A DNA stretch of 64,000 nucleotides from Motiliproteus sp965230185 (GCA_965230185.1 OZ245995.1:4216001-4280000); one strand, 5' to 3'. Shown: positions 51,438-60,507, counted from the first letter of the stretch. The notes: generated by a model not told the origin, from the sequence alone. Translations and numbers: made by a program.

Positions 51438-52148
51438 ATGATTAATAAGCAGATCGGCTCAGCGGCCGAAGCTGTTGCCGACATCTTCGACGGCGCCACC
51501 GTGATGATCGGCGGCTTCGGCGAGGCCGGCAGCCCGATTGAACTGATTCACGCGCTCATCGACCTGGGCGCCAGAAACCTCACCGTGGTCAACAACAACA
51601 CCGGCAGCGGTCACGTCGGTCTGGCGGCACTGATCGAAAACAAGCAGGTGGGAAAGATGATCTGTTCTTTTCCCCGTACCGCCAACTCGACTGTTTTCCC
51701 CGACCTGTACCGGGCCGGTGAAATCGAACTGGAACTGGTTCCTCAGGGTACCCTGGCTGAGAGAATCCGTGCTGGTGGTGCGGGAGTGCCGGCTTTTTAC
51801 ACTGCCACCTCCGTCGGTACGCCGCTTGCCGAAGGTAAGGAGCTTCGGGAGTTTGATGGCCGCACCTATGTAATGGAACGAGGTCTGAAAGCCGATTTTG
51901 CGCTGATTAAATGCCGCCAGGCCGACCGTTACGGCAACCTGATCTACAACAAGACGGCCCGCAACTTCGCACCGATTATGGCGACAGCCGCCGCCACCAC
52001 CATTGTTCAGACCGAAAGTTATCTTGAGGCCGGCGACATCGACCCTGAAGCTATCGCCACCCCCGGCATCTTCGTCGACCGCATCATCACCGTTACCGAT
52101 CCGGCTCAGGAATCGACAATGGTCGCCGCAGGAAGGAGCTACCCATGA
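51438..52148 (+). CDS. 3-oxoacid CoA transferase subunit A (PcaI/ScoA-like)
   Basis: 236 residues, CoA transferase family 1 alpha subunit, with DGATVMIGGFGEAGSPIELIHAL, the glycine-rich VVNNNTGSGHVGLAAL and VMERGLKADFALIKC. It pairs with subunit B through a 4-nt ATGA overlap. 3-Oxoadipate CoA transferase (PcaI) and succinyl-CoA:3-oxoacid CoA transferase (ScoA) are close relatives and cannot be separated by eye. The downstream PcaF-like thiolase favours a 3-oxoadipate-like substrate. Confidence 0.9.
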   Translation: MINKQIGSAAEAVADIFDGATVMIGGFGEAGSPIELIHALIDLGARNLTVVNNNTGSGHVGLAALIENKQVGKMICSFPRTANSTVFPDLYRAGEIELELVPQGTLAERIRAGGAGVPAFYTATSVGTPLAEGKELREFDGRTYVMERGLKADFALIKCRQADRYGNLIYNKTARNFAPIMATAAATTIVQTESYLEAGDIDPEAIATPGIFVDRIITVTDPAQESTMVAAGRSYP

Positions 52149-52831
52149 AAAACAGCACCCCGAACACTGACAGCGCCGGCTGGAATCGCGAGCAGATGGC
52201 CGCCCGCGCCGCTCTGGACATCCCCAATGGCGCCTGCGTTAACCTGGGCATCGGTATCCCGGAAAAAGTGGCTCAGTACGTTCCCGAAGGCAGGGAAGTG
52301 ATTTATCACACCGAGAACGGACTGCTGGGTATGGGAGTCGCGCCGGCAGCAGGGGAGGAAGATCCGGACCTGATTAACGCCGGCAAAAAGCCGGTCACCG
52401 CTATTCCGGGTGCGGCCTACTTTCACCACGCCGACAGCTTCGCCATGATCCGTGGCGAACATATTGATATCTGCGTGCTGGGTGCCATGCAGGTGGCCGG
52501 AAACGGTGATCTCGCCAACTGGTCTACCGGAGCGCCGGACGCGATTCCGGCCGTGGGCGGAGCCATGGATCTGGTAGCCGGCGTCAGAACCATCTACGTG
52601 ATAACCCAGCACTGCACCAAAAATGGCGAGCCCAAGCTGGTGGACCGGTGCAGTTATCCGTTGACCGGTCAGGGCGTGGTCAGCCGTATCTATACCGATC
52701 TGGCGGTCATTGACGTGACCGCCGACGGCTTTGTGCTGATCGAACTGGCACCCGGTATCAGCTTCGACTACGTACAGGAGCGCACCGGCGCCCCACTTAT
52801 CCCCGGCCCGGCACTGGGTGCCATCGCCTGA
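52145..52831 (+). CDS. 3-oxoacid CoA transferase subunit B (PcaJ/ScoB-like)
   Basis: 228 residues, beta subunit carrying the catalytic glutamate Glu57 in HTENGLLGMG, which forms the glutamyl-CoA thioester. VNLGIGIPEKVAQYV and the final RTGAPL are family features. Translationally coupled to subunit A. With A it should move CoA from succinyl-CoA to a 3-oxoacid. The aminotransferase gene follows after 34 nt. Confidence 0.9.
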   Translation: MKNSTPNTDSAGWNREQMAARAALDIPNGACVNLGIGIPEKVAQYVPEGREVIYHTENGLLGMGVAPAAGEEDPDLINAGKKPVTAIPGAAYFHHADSFAMIRGEHIDICVLGAMQVAGNGDLANWSTGAPDAIPAVGGAMDLVAGVRTIYVITQHCTKNGEPKLVDRCSYPLTGQGVVSRIYTDLAVIDVTADGFVLIELAPGISFDYVQERTGAPLIPGPALGAIA

Positions 52832-52865
52832 ACTCATCGCCCGGGAACCTGTTACGGTGAATACT

Positions 52866-54227
52866 ATGACTGATCAGAATCCGGCGGCCGTCACCGACAT
52901 GACGGACGCCACCCCGACCAGCGCCGCTCTCTATCAGCGCGCGCTCAATGTAATGCCCGGCGGCTGCAGCCGCAACACGGTATTGCGTAAACCCCATCCG
53001 CTCTATGCCGAGCGGGGTGAAGGCTGCTATGTGACCGATATCGAAGGCGTTAGCCGCATCGATTTCGCCAACAATATGGCCTCACTGATCCACGGCCATG
53101 CCCACCCGCAGGTGGTGGCCGCCGTCAGCGAACAGCTGCAGAAAGGTACCGCCTTTACCCTGGCCACCGAAGCGGAGATCGACTACGCCGAACATATCTG
53201 CAGCCGCAATCCCGGTTTCGACAAGGTCCGTTTCGTCAACTCCGGTACCGAAGCGGTGATGAGTTGTCTGAAAGCGGCCCGCGCCTTCACCGGCCGGGCG
53301 AAAATTGCCAAGGTGGAAGGCGCCTATCATGGCCTCTATGACTATGCCGAAGTCAGCCAGACCGCAAAGCCCGACAACTGGGGGGAGCGCGATCAGCCGG
53401 CCAGCGTGCCCGTTGCCCACGGCACCCCGGCCTCGGCGCTGAACGATGTGGTGGTGATCCCCTTTAACGATCCCGAACGGGCAGTAGCGATTCTGGATCA
53501 GCACGCCGATGAACTGGCATGTGTGCTGGTGGATCTGCTGCCCCACCGGGTCGGCCTGATCCCGGCATCCACAGAATTTGTCCATGCGTTGCGCAGGTGG
53601 ACCCGCGACAACGGCGCCCTGCTGGTCTGCGACGAAGTGATCACCTTTCGCTCCAACTATGGCGGCGCTCAGGAGTGGTACGACGTGCGCCCGGACCTGA
53701 CCGCCATGGGTAAGATGATCGGCGGCGGTTTTCCCGTGGGAGCGCTGGCCGGTCGCCGTGAGGTAATGGATGTGATGGACCCGCTGGCAGATAAGGTCCT
53801 GTTCCCCCACTCCGGCACCTTCTCGGCCAACCCGATCACCATGACCGCCGGCCTTGCCTCCATGGAACTGTTCGATGAAGCGGCGGTTGAGCGCCTCAAT
53901 CAACTGGCGGATTACGCCCGCGATCAGATTGCCGAAGCGATCCGTGTCGCCGACGTGCCCGCCTGTGTCACCGGCCAGGGCTCGATGTTCCGGGTTCATA
54001 TGAAACCGCAAGCGCCCGAAAACTACCGACAGGCTTTCGCCACGCCGGCAGAGGCACTGCGGACCCGGGTGCTGCTGGATTATCTGTTCGATCACGGCAT
54101 CATGATGATCAACACCTGCTCCGGCACCCTTTCAACCGCCATGACCCGTCATGAAATCGACCTGCTGGGCGAGGCTATGCTTGGCGGTCTCCGGGCCGTC
54201 AGACAACATCGAAGCAGCAGCGCCTGA
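52866..54227 (+). CDS. class III aminotransferase, GSA-aminomutase/beta-transaminase type
   Basis: 453-residue PLP enzyme (class III, subgroup II). The PLP lysine is Lys283 in MGKMIGGGFPVGA, Asp256 in LVCDEVITFR contacts the pyridine nitrogen, and VNSGTEAVMSCLKAARA binds the phosphate. The overall look is that of glutamate-1-semialdehyde aminomutase, the same branch as known beta-amino-acid transaminases such as the beta-phenylalanine enzyme of Variovorax. In this operon a beta-amino-acid transaminase converting the aminomutase product to a 3-oxoacid is the natural reading. The ATG at 52866 is chosen; a GTG nine bases earlier is possible. True GSA-AM (HemL) is unlikely given the context. Confidence 0.8.
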   Translation: MTDQNPAAVTDMTDATPTSAALYQRALNVMPGGCSRNTVLRKPHPLYAERGEGCYVTDIEGVSRIDFANNMASLIHGHAHPQVVAAVSEQLQKGTAFTLATEAEIDYAEHICSRNPGFDKVRFVNSGTEAVMSCLKAARAFTGRAKIAKVEGAYHGLYDYAEVSQTAKPDNWGERDQPASVPVAHGTPASALNDVVVIPFNDPERAVAILDQHADELACVLVDLLPHRVGLIPASTEFVHALRRWTRDNGALLVCDEVITFRSNYGGAQEWYDVRPDLTAMGKMIGGGFPVGALAGRREVMDVMDPLADKVLFPHSGTFSANPITMTAGLASMELFDEAAVERLNQLADYARDQIAEAIRVADVPACVTGQGSMFRVHMKPQAPENYRQAFATPAEALRTRVLLDYLFDHGIMMINTCSGTLSTAMTRHEIDLLGEAMLGGLRAVRQHRSSSA

Positions 54228-54243
54228 ACGGAGAACAACAGTG

Positions 54244-55443
54244 ATGAACGATGTATTTATCTGCGATGCCGTCCGTACTCCGATCGGCCGTTACGGGGGC
54301 GGACTGGCACCGGTGCGTGCCGATGATCTGGGTGCCATTCCCCTGAAAGCGCTGATGGAGCGTAACGCTCAGTTGGACTGGAACCGGGTTGATGACGTGA
54401 TTCTGGGCTGTGCCAATCAGTCCGGTGAAGACAACCGCAATGTCGCCCGGATGAGTACCCTGCTGGCGGGACTGCCCCACCAGTTGTCCGGCGTAACCGT
54501 CAACCGCCTCTGCGGCTCCGGCCTCAACGCCGTCGGCGATGCCGCCCGCGCCATCCGGACCGGAGAAGCGGAGCTGATGATCGCCGGTGGCGTGGAAAGC
54601 ATGTCGCGAGCCCCTTTTGTGATGGGCAAGTCTTCAGGGGCTTACGGCCGCGATCAGCAGCTGTACGACACCACTATGGGCTGGCGCTTTATTAACCGAA
54701 AGCTGGATGCGGAATACGGCACCGAAACCATGCCGAAGACGGCAGAGAATCTGGCACAGCAATTCAGTATCAGCCGCGAAGATCAGGACCGTTTCGCGCT
54801 GGCCAGTCAGCTCAGAGCGGCAGCCGCCCAGGAAGATGGCCGACTTGCGGAAGAGATCGTTCCGGTCACCATTCCTCAGCGCCGGGGAGAACCGATCGTC
54901 GTCGATAAAGATGAACATCTTCGCAGCACCACCCTGGAAAAGCTGGGCCAGCTGAAACCGCTGTTCGATCAGGGCAGCGTCACAGCGGGTAATGCGTCCG
55001 GGATCAACGATGGTGCCGCCGCGCTGCTGCTGGCTTCGGAAAAAGCGGCCGCCGGTCAGGGTCTGACACCCCGTGCCCGGGTACTGGGTATGGCGACCGT
55101 TGGTGTCGAACCTCGCATCATGGGCATCGGCCCGGCCCCGGCCACCCTTAAGCTGCTCAACCGGCTGAACCTCAGTCTGGATGATATGGATATTCTGGAG
55201 TTCAACGAAGCCTTTGCCGCCCAGGCGCTGGCCTGTACCCGACAACTGGGACTGGCCGACGATGACCCCCGGATCAACCCTCAGGGTGGCGCCATCGCCC
55301 TCGGTCATCCGCTGGGGATGAGCGGTGCCCGGCTGGTGATCACCGCGGTCAGTCAGCTTCATTGTAGCGGCGGCAGACTGGCCCTCTGCACCATGTGCGT
55401 GGGTGTCGGTCAGGGCATCGCCATGGTTATTGAAAGAATCTGA
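54244..55443 (+). CDS. acetyl-CoA acyltransferase, 3-oxoadipyl-CoA thiolase-like (PcaF-type)
   Basis: 399-residue thiolase. Nucleophile Cys90 in VNRLCGSGLNAVGDAARAI, His in GHPLGMSGAR and second Cys in CTMCVGVGQG are all present. The sequence resembles PcaF/PaaJ 3-oxoadipyl-CoA thiolases more than PhaA, with the RTPIGRYGGGLAPVRADDLGA opening. It would split a 3-oxoacyl-CoA into acetyl-CoA plus a shortened acyl-CoA (succinyl-CoA if the substrate is 3-oxoadipyl-CoA). The ATG at 54244 has GGAG upstream; it is 16 nt after the aminotransferase stop and is the last gene of the operon. Confidence 0.88.
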   Translation: MNDVFICDAVRTPIGRYGGGLAPVRADDLGAIPLKALMERNAQLDWNRVDDVILGCANQSGEDNRNVARMSTLLAGLPHQLSGVTVNRLCGSGLNAVGDAARAIRTGEAELMIAGGVESMSRAPFVMGKSSGAYGRDQQLYDTTMGWRFINRKLDAEYGTETMPKTAENLAQQFSISREDQDRFALASQLRAAAAQEDGRLAEEIVPVTIPQRRGEPIVVDKDEHLRSTTLEKLGQLKPLFDQGSVTAGNASGINDGAAALLLASEKAAAGQGLTPRARVLGMATVGVEPRIMGIGPAPATLKLLNRLNLSLDDMDILEFNEAFAAQALACTRQLGLADDDPRINPQGGAIALGHPLGMSGARLVITAVSQLHCSGGRLALCTMCVGVGQGIAMVIERI

Positions 55444-55898
55444 GGTTATCGAGAACCCTCGCCAGTCAGGGGGCCGGTTTCATCGTGCCCCCGTAACTAC
55501 CGGCTGGCCGCAGCCACTATGCCAAAAGAGGCTGATGGCAGCCAATTCTGTGCGGTTGTTCCGATCTCAGCCCCGTGCTGAAACCCGTTCCAGCTGATTC
55601 TGATCCCCGCCGTTCATAATATTCGCTAATCAGGACGGCTTCGATTTCTATTCTGATCAGCTAGCGGGAATAACCCGCAGTGGCTGAAACAACTTTTTTC
55701 AAAAAGAATAAAAAAGGCAGCCGAAGGCTGTCATAAAGCATGAATCATTCGCCGGAGAACGAATGGGGAAATTAAAACAGCGAAGAAAAACGAAATCCAA
55801 TACAGATTATCCTGATCGTCTGTAGTTTATAAATATGGCCAGGAGTGCTTCTGAAGTAAGGATTCTGCGAATAAGATCCATATCAGGGCGGTTCCATA
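55444..55898. other. 455-nt spacer between convergent thiolase and LysR genes
   Basis: No gene. The right part holds the LysR terminator (55711-55733). I see no clear terminator for the thiolase operon; a weak GATCAG repeat occurs near 55650. Confidence 0.4.
55711..55733 (-). terminator. Rho-independent terminator of the LysR gene
   Basis: Minus strand: CAGCC-TTC-GGCTG followed by a run of T residues (A-run on the plus strand at 55711-55715). The stem is short but typical; it lies about 165 nt after the LysR stop. Confidence 0.6.
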
Positions 55899-56744
55899 TC
55901 AGGGAAGCTGCGCCAGCTCCTGCTTGACACTCTCGATTGCCGACAACAGATCCGGCGACAGGGCTTTATCTCTGGTGTACGCCAGCCCGACGACCCGCTC
56001 CAGATCCACGCCCCCGATTTCACGGACCACCAGGCCGGACCAGCCGTCAACGGAGTGCAGCGGCACAATGGAAACCCCCAGTCCGGCAGCCACCAGGTCC
56101 AGTGCATACTCTTCGGTTCTGACCGTCGCCTTGATGTTCAGGTTCACGCCCTTTTTCTGGACGGCAAACTGCCAGGCATCGGTGATATCGCAGGGTTTTC
56201 GGCTGATGAAGGGGACGTTGTTCAGCTGTTCCAGTCCCACGGTTTCCTGCAGCGCCAGCGGGTGCCCGGTGGGCATAGCCAGAACGTAACGATCGACCCA
56301 GAGCTTATGGAACGCCTCATCCGGGTCCAGAATAGTACCGGATATAATGCGGGCATCGGCATCCTCCGTGGTATCCACCAGGGTCAGATCCAGTCCCGGA
56401 ACCTCCTTCAGTAAGGCCTGAATAATACGGCTGACCCGCTTCCCCGAGAGAAAGGGCATCAGTGCCAGGCGCAGCGGCCGAAGTTCCGGCTTATCCTGAA
56501 ACTGCTGCTTGATTGACTGGATATCGTTGACAACACGACAGGCATCGGGATAGAGGCGAGTACCTTCTGGTGTGGGAGTAACCCCTTTCGAGTGACGAAC
56601 AAACAGCGGACATTCCAGCTCCGATTCCAGTTGCTGGATAGCCGCGGAAATGGAAGGCTGAGCCACAAAGCAGCGCTTGGATGCTGCGCTGAGGCTAAGC
56701 TCCTCATAAACAGCAATAAAATAGCGCAATGAACGGAAATCCAC
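55899..56744 (-). CDS. LysR-family regulator, divergent from the ALDH7 gene
   Basis: 281 residues with the CynR/CatR-like N-terminus MDFRSLRYFIAVYEELSLSAASKRCFVAQPSISAAIQQLE (HTH about 17-40) and an effector domain. It is read away from the aldehyde dehydrogenase across a 249-nt spacer, so ALDH7 is its likely target. Because the thiolase operon ends convergently beside it, it could also coordinate both halves of the pathway. Its inducer is unknown, perhaps a lysine-pathway intermediate. Confidence 0.88.
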   Translation of the reverse strand: MDFRSLRYFIAVYEELSLSAASKRCFVAQPSISAAIQQLESELECPLFVRHSKGVTPTPEGTRLYPDACRVVNDIQSIKQQFQDKPELRPLRLALMPFLSGKRVSRIIQALLKEVPGLDLTLVDTTEDADARIISGTILDPDEAFHKLWVDRYVLAMPTGHPLALQETVGLEQLNNVPFISRKPCDITDAWQFAVQKKGVNLNIKATVRTEEYALDLVAAGLGVSIVPLHSVDGWSGLVVREIGGVDLERVVGLAYTRDKALSPDLLSAIESVKQELAQLP

Positions 56745-56993
56745 AGGCCTGAGCCTCCATCATCACAGGACATAGTTATTTATAGCATCCCGAACATATC
56801 CGGTGCCTTGACCGCACCATCAATCACTTCGGAAAAACGCTTCTTTTTTATGATTTTAGATGATGCCGAACGGCTGTTAAAGCTCTATAGGTAAAGCTGA
56901 TACCCCCCTGAGATATTCTGTATTTTTTTACCGCCATTTCTGTCGCTACTATAAGTTATCAATAGCCAACCAATATATTTAAAGGGCTGAACC

Positions 56994-58538
56994 ATGAGAA
57001 TGACTTTTCTGGAAAACCTGGGTATCGATAAACTGCAGCAGAAAAACGAGTACTGCAGCGTGCTCAGTGGAGAAGCAAAAGAAGTTGGTGGTAGCGACCT
57101 TTTCACCGTCAATTCCCCCATTAACGGTATGGAAGTCGCCCGGTTCAGGAATGCCACTCCTGAGCAGTTAGAGACTGTTATTGCCACCGCCGAAAGTGCT
57201 TTCCGGGAGTTTCGCAGGGTACCTGCTCCGGTCCGCGGAGAACTGATACGCCGCATCGGCAACATCGCCAGAGAGCACAAAGAGGATCTGGCCAGGATCA
57301 TCACCCTGGAATCCGGCAAAATCCTCGCGGAGGCCCTGGGGGAAGTTCAGGAATGGATCGACGTCTGCGATTTTGCCGTCGGCCTGTCCCGCCAGCTCCA
57401 CGGTAAGACCATTGTCAGTGAGCGCCCCGGCCACCGCATGATGGAACAGTGGCACCCCCTCGGCCCCGTGGCTGTGATCACCGCTTTCAACTTCCCGATG
57501 GCGGTCTGGGCCTGGAACAGCATGATCGGCCTGGTGTGCGGAAACACGATGGTATTCAAGCCATCCGAGAAAGCCCCTCTTTGCGCCCTGGCATGTCAGG
57601 CCGTGCTGGAAAAGGCACTGGACTCGATGCCGGAGCTGCCCCGTGGTATCTCCAGCGTTATCATCGGAGACCGAGACATCGGCCAGCTGATCGCTGCAGA
57701 CAAGCGCTTCCCGCTGGTCTCCGCCACCGGCTCGACCGCCATGGGGCGTAGTGTCGGCGAAACCGTCGGGGCCCGTCTGGGACGCTCTCTGCTGGAGCTT
57801 GGTGGCAACAACGCCATGATCGTCTCCGAAACGGCCGATCTGGATCTGGCGCTCCGCGCCATCGTATTCGCCGCTGCCGGCACCGCCGGACAGCGCTGTA
57901 CCACACTGCGCCGGCTGATCGTCCACGAATCCGTGAAAGATGAACTGGTCGGGCGAATCGAAAAATCCTACGCCTCGCTGCCTGTCGGCGATCCCGCCAG
58001 GGAAGGCACGCTGGTGGGACCGCTGATCGACCAGCGCAGTTTCAATGCCATGCAATCCGCGCTGAAAGCCGCGGTAGAACAAGGCGGTGAAATCCTGTCC
58101 GGCGGCGAGCGGGTTACCGAAGGCGTCCCCGATGGTGGCTACTACGTCCGCCCGGCCATTGTCTGCATCAGCCATGACGCGAAGGTCGTTCATGAGGAAA
58201 CCTTCGCACCGATCCTCTATGTGCTGACCTTCAGCGATCTGGAAGAAGCCATCGAAATCCAGAATGAAGTGCCTCAGGGCCTCTCGTCTGCAATCTTTAC
58301 CGAGAGCATGCGTCAAGCGGAACAATTCCTGTCACCCGCCGGCTCTGACTGTGGCATCGCCAACGTCAATATCGGTACTTCCGGTGCGGAAATCGGAGGT
58401 GCTTTCGGTGGCGAAAAGGAAACAGGCGGAGGCCGTGAATCCGGATCAGATTCCTGGAAAGCCTATATGCGCCGCACGACCAACACCATCAACTACGGCG
58501 GTGAATTGCCGCTGGCGCAGGGAATCGTATTTGAATAA
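56994..58538 (+). CDS. ALDH7-family aldehyde dehydrogenase (aminoadipate semialdehyde / piperideine-6-carboxylate dehydrogenase type)
   Basis: 514-residue NAD(P)-dependent aldehyde dehydrogenase. The nucleophile Cys is in GQRCTTLRRL and the general-base Glu in LLELGGNNAMIV. This GQRCTT(x)RR pattern and the length are those of ALDH7 (antiquitin/AmaB), which oxidises 2-aminoadipate 6-semialdehyde to 2-aminoadipate in lysine breakdown. QWHPLGPVAVITAFNFP and VVHEETFAPILYV are normal family features. Divergent from a LysR gene; it follows the operon whose enzymes could use 2-aminoadipate. An antiquitin-like enzyme with another aldehyde substrate remains possible. Confidence 0.88.
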   Translation: MRMTFLENLGIDKLQQKNEYCSVLSGEAKEVGGSDLFTVNSPINGMEVARFRNATPEQLETVIATAESAFREFRRVPAPVRGELIRRIGNIAREHKEDLARIITLESGKILAEALGEVQEWIDVCDFAVGLSRQLHGKTIVSERPGHRMMEQWHPLGPVAVITAFNFPMAVWAWNSMIGLVCGNTMVFKPSEKAPLCALACQAVLEKALDSMPELPRGISSVIIGDRDIGQLIAADKRFPLVSATGSTAMGRSVGETVGARLGRSLLELGGNNAMIVSETADLDLALRAIVFAAAGTAGQRCTTLRRLIVHESVKDELVGRIEKSYASLPVGDPAREGTLVGPLIDQRSFNAMQSALKAAVEQGGEILSGGERVTEGVPDGGYYVRPAIVCISHDAKVVHEETFAPILYVLTFSDLEEAIEIQNEVPQGLSSAIFTESMRQAEQFLSPAGSDCGIANVNIGTSGAEIGGAFGGEKETGGGRESGSDSWKAYMRRTTNTINYGGELPLAQGIVFE

Positions 58539-59061
58539 CAGCTGATGACGCCGATGCTGGTCAGGGGACCTTTACTCTGGCCAGCATCAACTGAGTAATC
58601 CCGTAACTGTCAGCCGATATTCTGAACTTCCCCCCCTGCTGAAAGTGGAGTCGGTCCCGGAAGTCCCCACCCTCTGCATACCTGCAGCCGCCAGTCCGGG
58701 CTCGTTGCTCCATTGAGCTTCAATGGGGCTCCGGCACAGCTCAGCTGTGCACAGATTCTGTGGATAAGGTTGTGGGTTGCAGCTGTGTAATGCACCTTTG
58801 CCATGTTGATTACGGGGTCTGAGACATCTGGTTAAAAGCTGAACGGCAACGCCTCCAGTACCGTTCTTTCTTCCCCCTCCGACTTCAGCCGGCAGCTTAT
58901 AGTCCTGCGACAGCAGAAACAGCAACCCCGATCAGAATCACACCGAACCCCGGGCGCGGCTGGCATCCACCATTGAGCCCTTCTATAGTGAACCCGTGGA
59001 CAGAAAAGATGGCACCCGCCAACCTGATCACCGCTCACACTTTTTCGACAGGAACAGCACC
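58539..59061. other. palindrome-rich intergenic region
   Basis: No supported gene. It begins with a GATGCTGG/CCAGCATC hairpin (58553-58588) just after the ALDH7 stop, perhaps a terminator without T-run. At 58710-58750 two perfect hairpins (CCATTGA-GCT-TCAATGG and GCACAGC-TCA-GCTGTGC) are followed by a DnaA-box-like TGTGGATAA (58759-58767). A 112-codon open frame on the minus strand crosses all of this and is not protein-like. Confidence 0.5.
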
Positions 59062-59589
59062 GTGAAAAAGCACTTCAGCCTGAACCTCCTCCATTCGAAA
59101 AAGTCTGCGCTTTCGGCTCTACCTCTGTTTGTCCTGCTGACCCTGATAACGCCCTCATCATTACAGGCGGACTCCGGTAAGCAGCTGTTTACCATGCTCT
59201 GCCTCGCCTGCCATAAGACCGGTGTTGAGCTGGAACAGCCTGGAAGCGGAGAGGCCCTGCCCGAAGGTGATTTCGCCACCGATGATCAGCAATGGATTCA
59301 GGAACAGAAAGAAGCGCGGCTGGCAGCCCCGCTCATCACCAGTGTGCAGTCCCGCTATCTGAACGTCTATCCGCAACAAGCGCAGTTTGTCGCTGGTATT
59401 AAGGCCTGGGTGTTGAATCCTGAGCGAAACAGATCGCTGTTGCCGGAAATGCTCCATCACTACCGGCTGATGCCGAAACTGGGTCTGGCCGAAGACCAGG
59501 CGGAGAAGGTGGCCCGGTTTATCTACCAGACCGACTTCAGCCGTCCCGACTGGCGATCTCAGGAGCCCTCCCCCTCGGAAAACCACTGA
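59062..59589 (+). CDS. c-type cytochrome, single haem, exported
   Basis: 175-residue protein from a GTG at 59062 (KKHFSLNLLHSKK...) with AGGAA at eight bases upstream. A signal sequence (SALPLFVLLTLITPSSLQA) is followed by one CxxCH (CLACHKTG). The remaining sequence is helical with a possible Met ligand (RLMP). An in-frame extension to 58996 lacks a ribosome site. It is periplasmic, small, and not beside any oxidase or reductase, so its partner is unknown. The next gene on the same strand is an AraC regulator 207 nt away. Confidence 0.7.
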   Translation: MKKHFSLNLLHSKKSALSALPLFVLLTLITPSSLQADSGKQLFTMLCLACHKTGVELEQPGSGEALPEGDFATDDQQWIQEQKEARLAAPLITSVQSRYLNVYPQQAQFVAGIKAWVLNPERNRSLLPEMLHHYRLMPKLGLAEDQAEKVARFIYQTDFSRPDWRSQEPSPSENH

Positions 59590-59796
59590 CCAGGTTCATT
59601 CCGCCCCCTGCCGGTCAGCAGACAATGTTCGGGCACCGGCTGAGCATAAACGGCCGTGCGGATGCCAGCTGACAATGGTCTGAAGAAGCAGTGGCTGTGC
59701 ACGCAGCGCTACCGTTACGAGGTCGGTAACCGACCCTCCATTGCCAGGATTTTCCGGAGTGTGTATAACCAGTGCGCCAGATAAAGAGATACAGCC

Positions 59797-60507
59797 ATGA
59801 CGGCCAGACTTTCAATTCGATCCTATACGTTCGTTTCCCACACCCATTCACATGACTTCCACCAGCTGGTGCTGCCGCTGGTGGGCACCGTCGATATTGA
59901 CACGGGGCGACACCAGGGTCGCGCAGCACCGGGCCAGTGCATTATCACCCTGGCGGACGATGAGCATCGCTTTGCACCGGAAAAGGGCTCCTGCTTTCTG
60001 GTCGCCGATCTGGAGGAACTACCCTCGAACATGCAGTCCCTGCAGGACTCTTTCGTCAGGGTGTCAGCTCCGATGCAGGCATTCTGTCATTTCGCCCAGA
60101 AGCAACTCGAACACCAGGTCAGCCCGACCCTGGAACAGCAGCTGGGCGAATGGTTTGTTGTTCTGATGGCGGAACAGAGCTTCCTGGCAACCATGGACCC
60201 GCGCATTGCCCGGGTGGTGGAATACCTGGACAGAGATCCGGGAGTGTCGCCGGCGCTTTCAGAATTAGCCTCGGTGGCCTGCCTGAGCCTCAGCCAGCTG
60301 AAAACGCTGTTCAGGCAGGAAACCGGTCAGACGCCGGGGCAGTACCTGCTGGCCCGGCGGATGGAAAAGGCAAAGGCCCTGCTGGTCCATACCGACTACC
60401 CGGTCAGCCTGATTGCCGGCCAGGTGGGCTATCAGGACCCCTCGGCATTCAGCCATCGGTTTACCTGCTACTTCGGATTTTCTCCACGAAAGCTACGCTC
60501 AAAGTAG
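59797..60507 (+). CDS. AraC-family transcriptional regulator
   Basis: 236 residues: an N-terminal cupin-like domain (HTHSHDFHQLVLPLVG) and a C-terminal double HTH (about 145-235, ending GYQDPSAFSHRFTCYFGFSPRKLR). It is followed after 105 nt by a LysE/RhtB exporter on the same strand and is probably its regulator. ATG at 59797. Closely spaced to the exporter and the aldolase, the unit likely responds to an amino acid. Confidence 0.88.
   Translation: MTARLSIRSYTFVSHTHSHDFHQLVLPLVGTVDIDTGRHQGRAAPGQCIITLADDEHRFAPEKGSCFLVADLEELPSNMQSLQDSFVRVSAPMQAFCHFAQKQLEHQVSPTLEQQLGEWFVVLMAEQSFLATMDPRIARVVEYLDRDPGVSPALSELASVACLSLSQLKTLFRQETGQTPGQYLLARRMEKAKALLVHTDYPVSLIAGQVGYQDPSAFSHRFTCYFGFSPRKLRSK

Noticed and set aside
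49756..55443. Classical lysine fermentation pathway
   Set aside because: KamDE, 3,5-diaminohexanoate dehydrogenase, the 3-keto-5-aminohexanoate cleavage enzyme and the aminobutyryl-CoA lyase are all missing.
58759..58767. Chromosomal origin based on the DnaA-box-like site
   Set aside because: A single box without clustered copies, an AT-rich unwinding region or dnaA/dnaN/gidA neighbours.
58587..58925. 112-codon minus-strand open frame in the palindromic region
   Set aside because: Crosses two perfect hairpins, has no ribosome site and no protein-like pattern.
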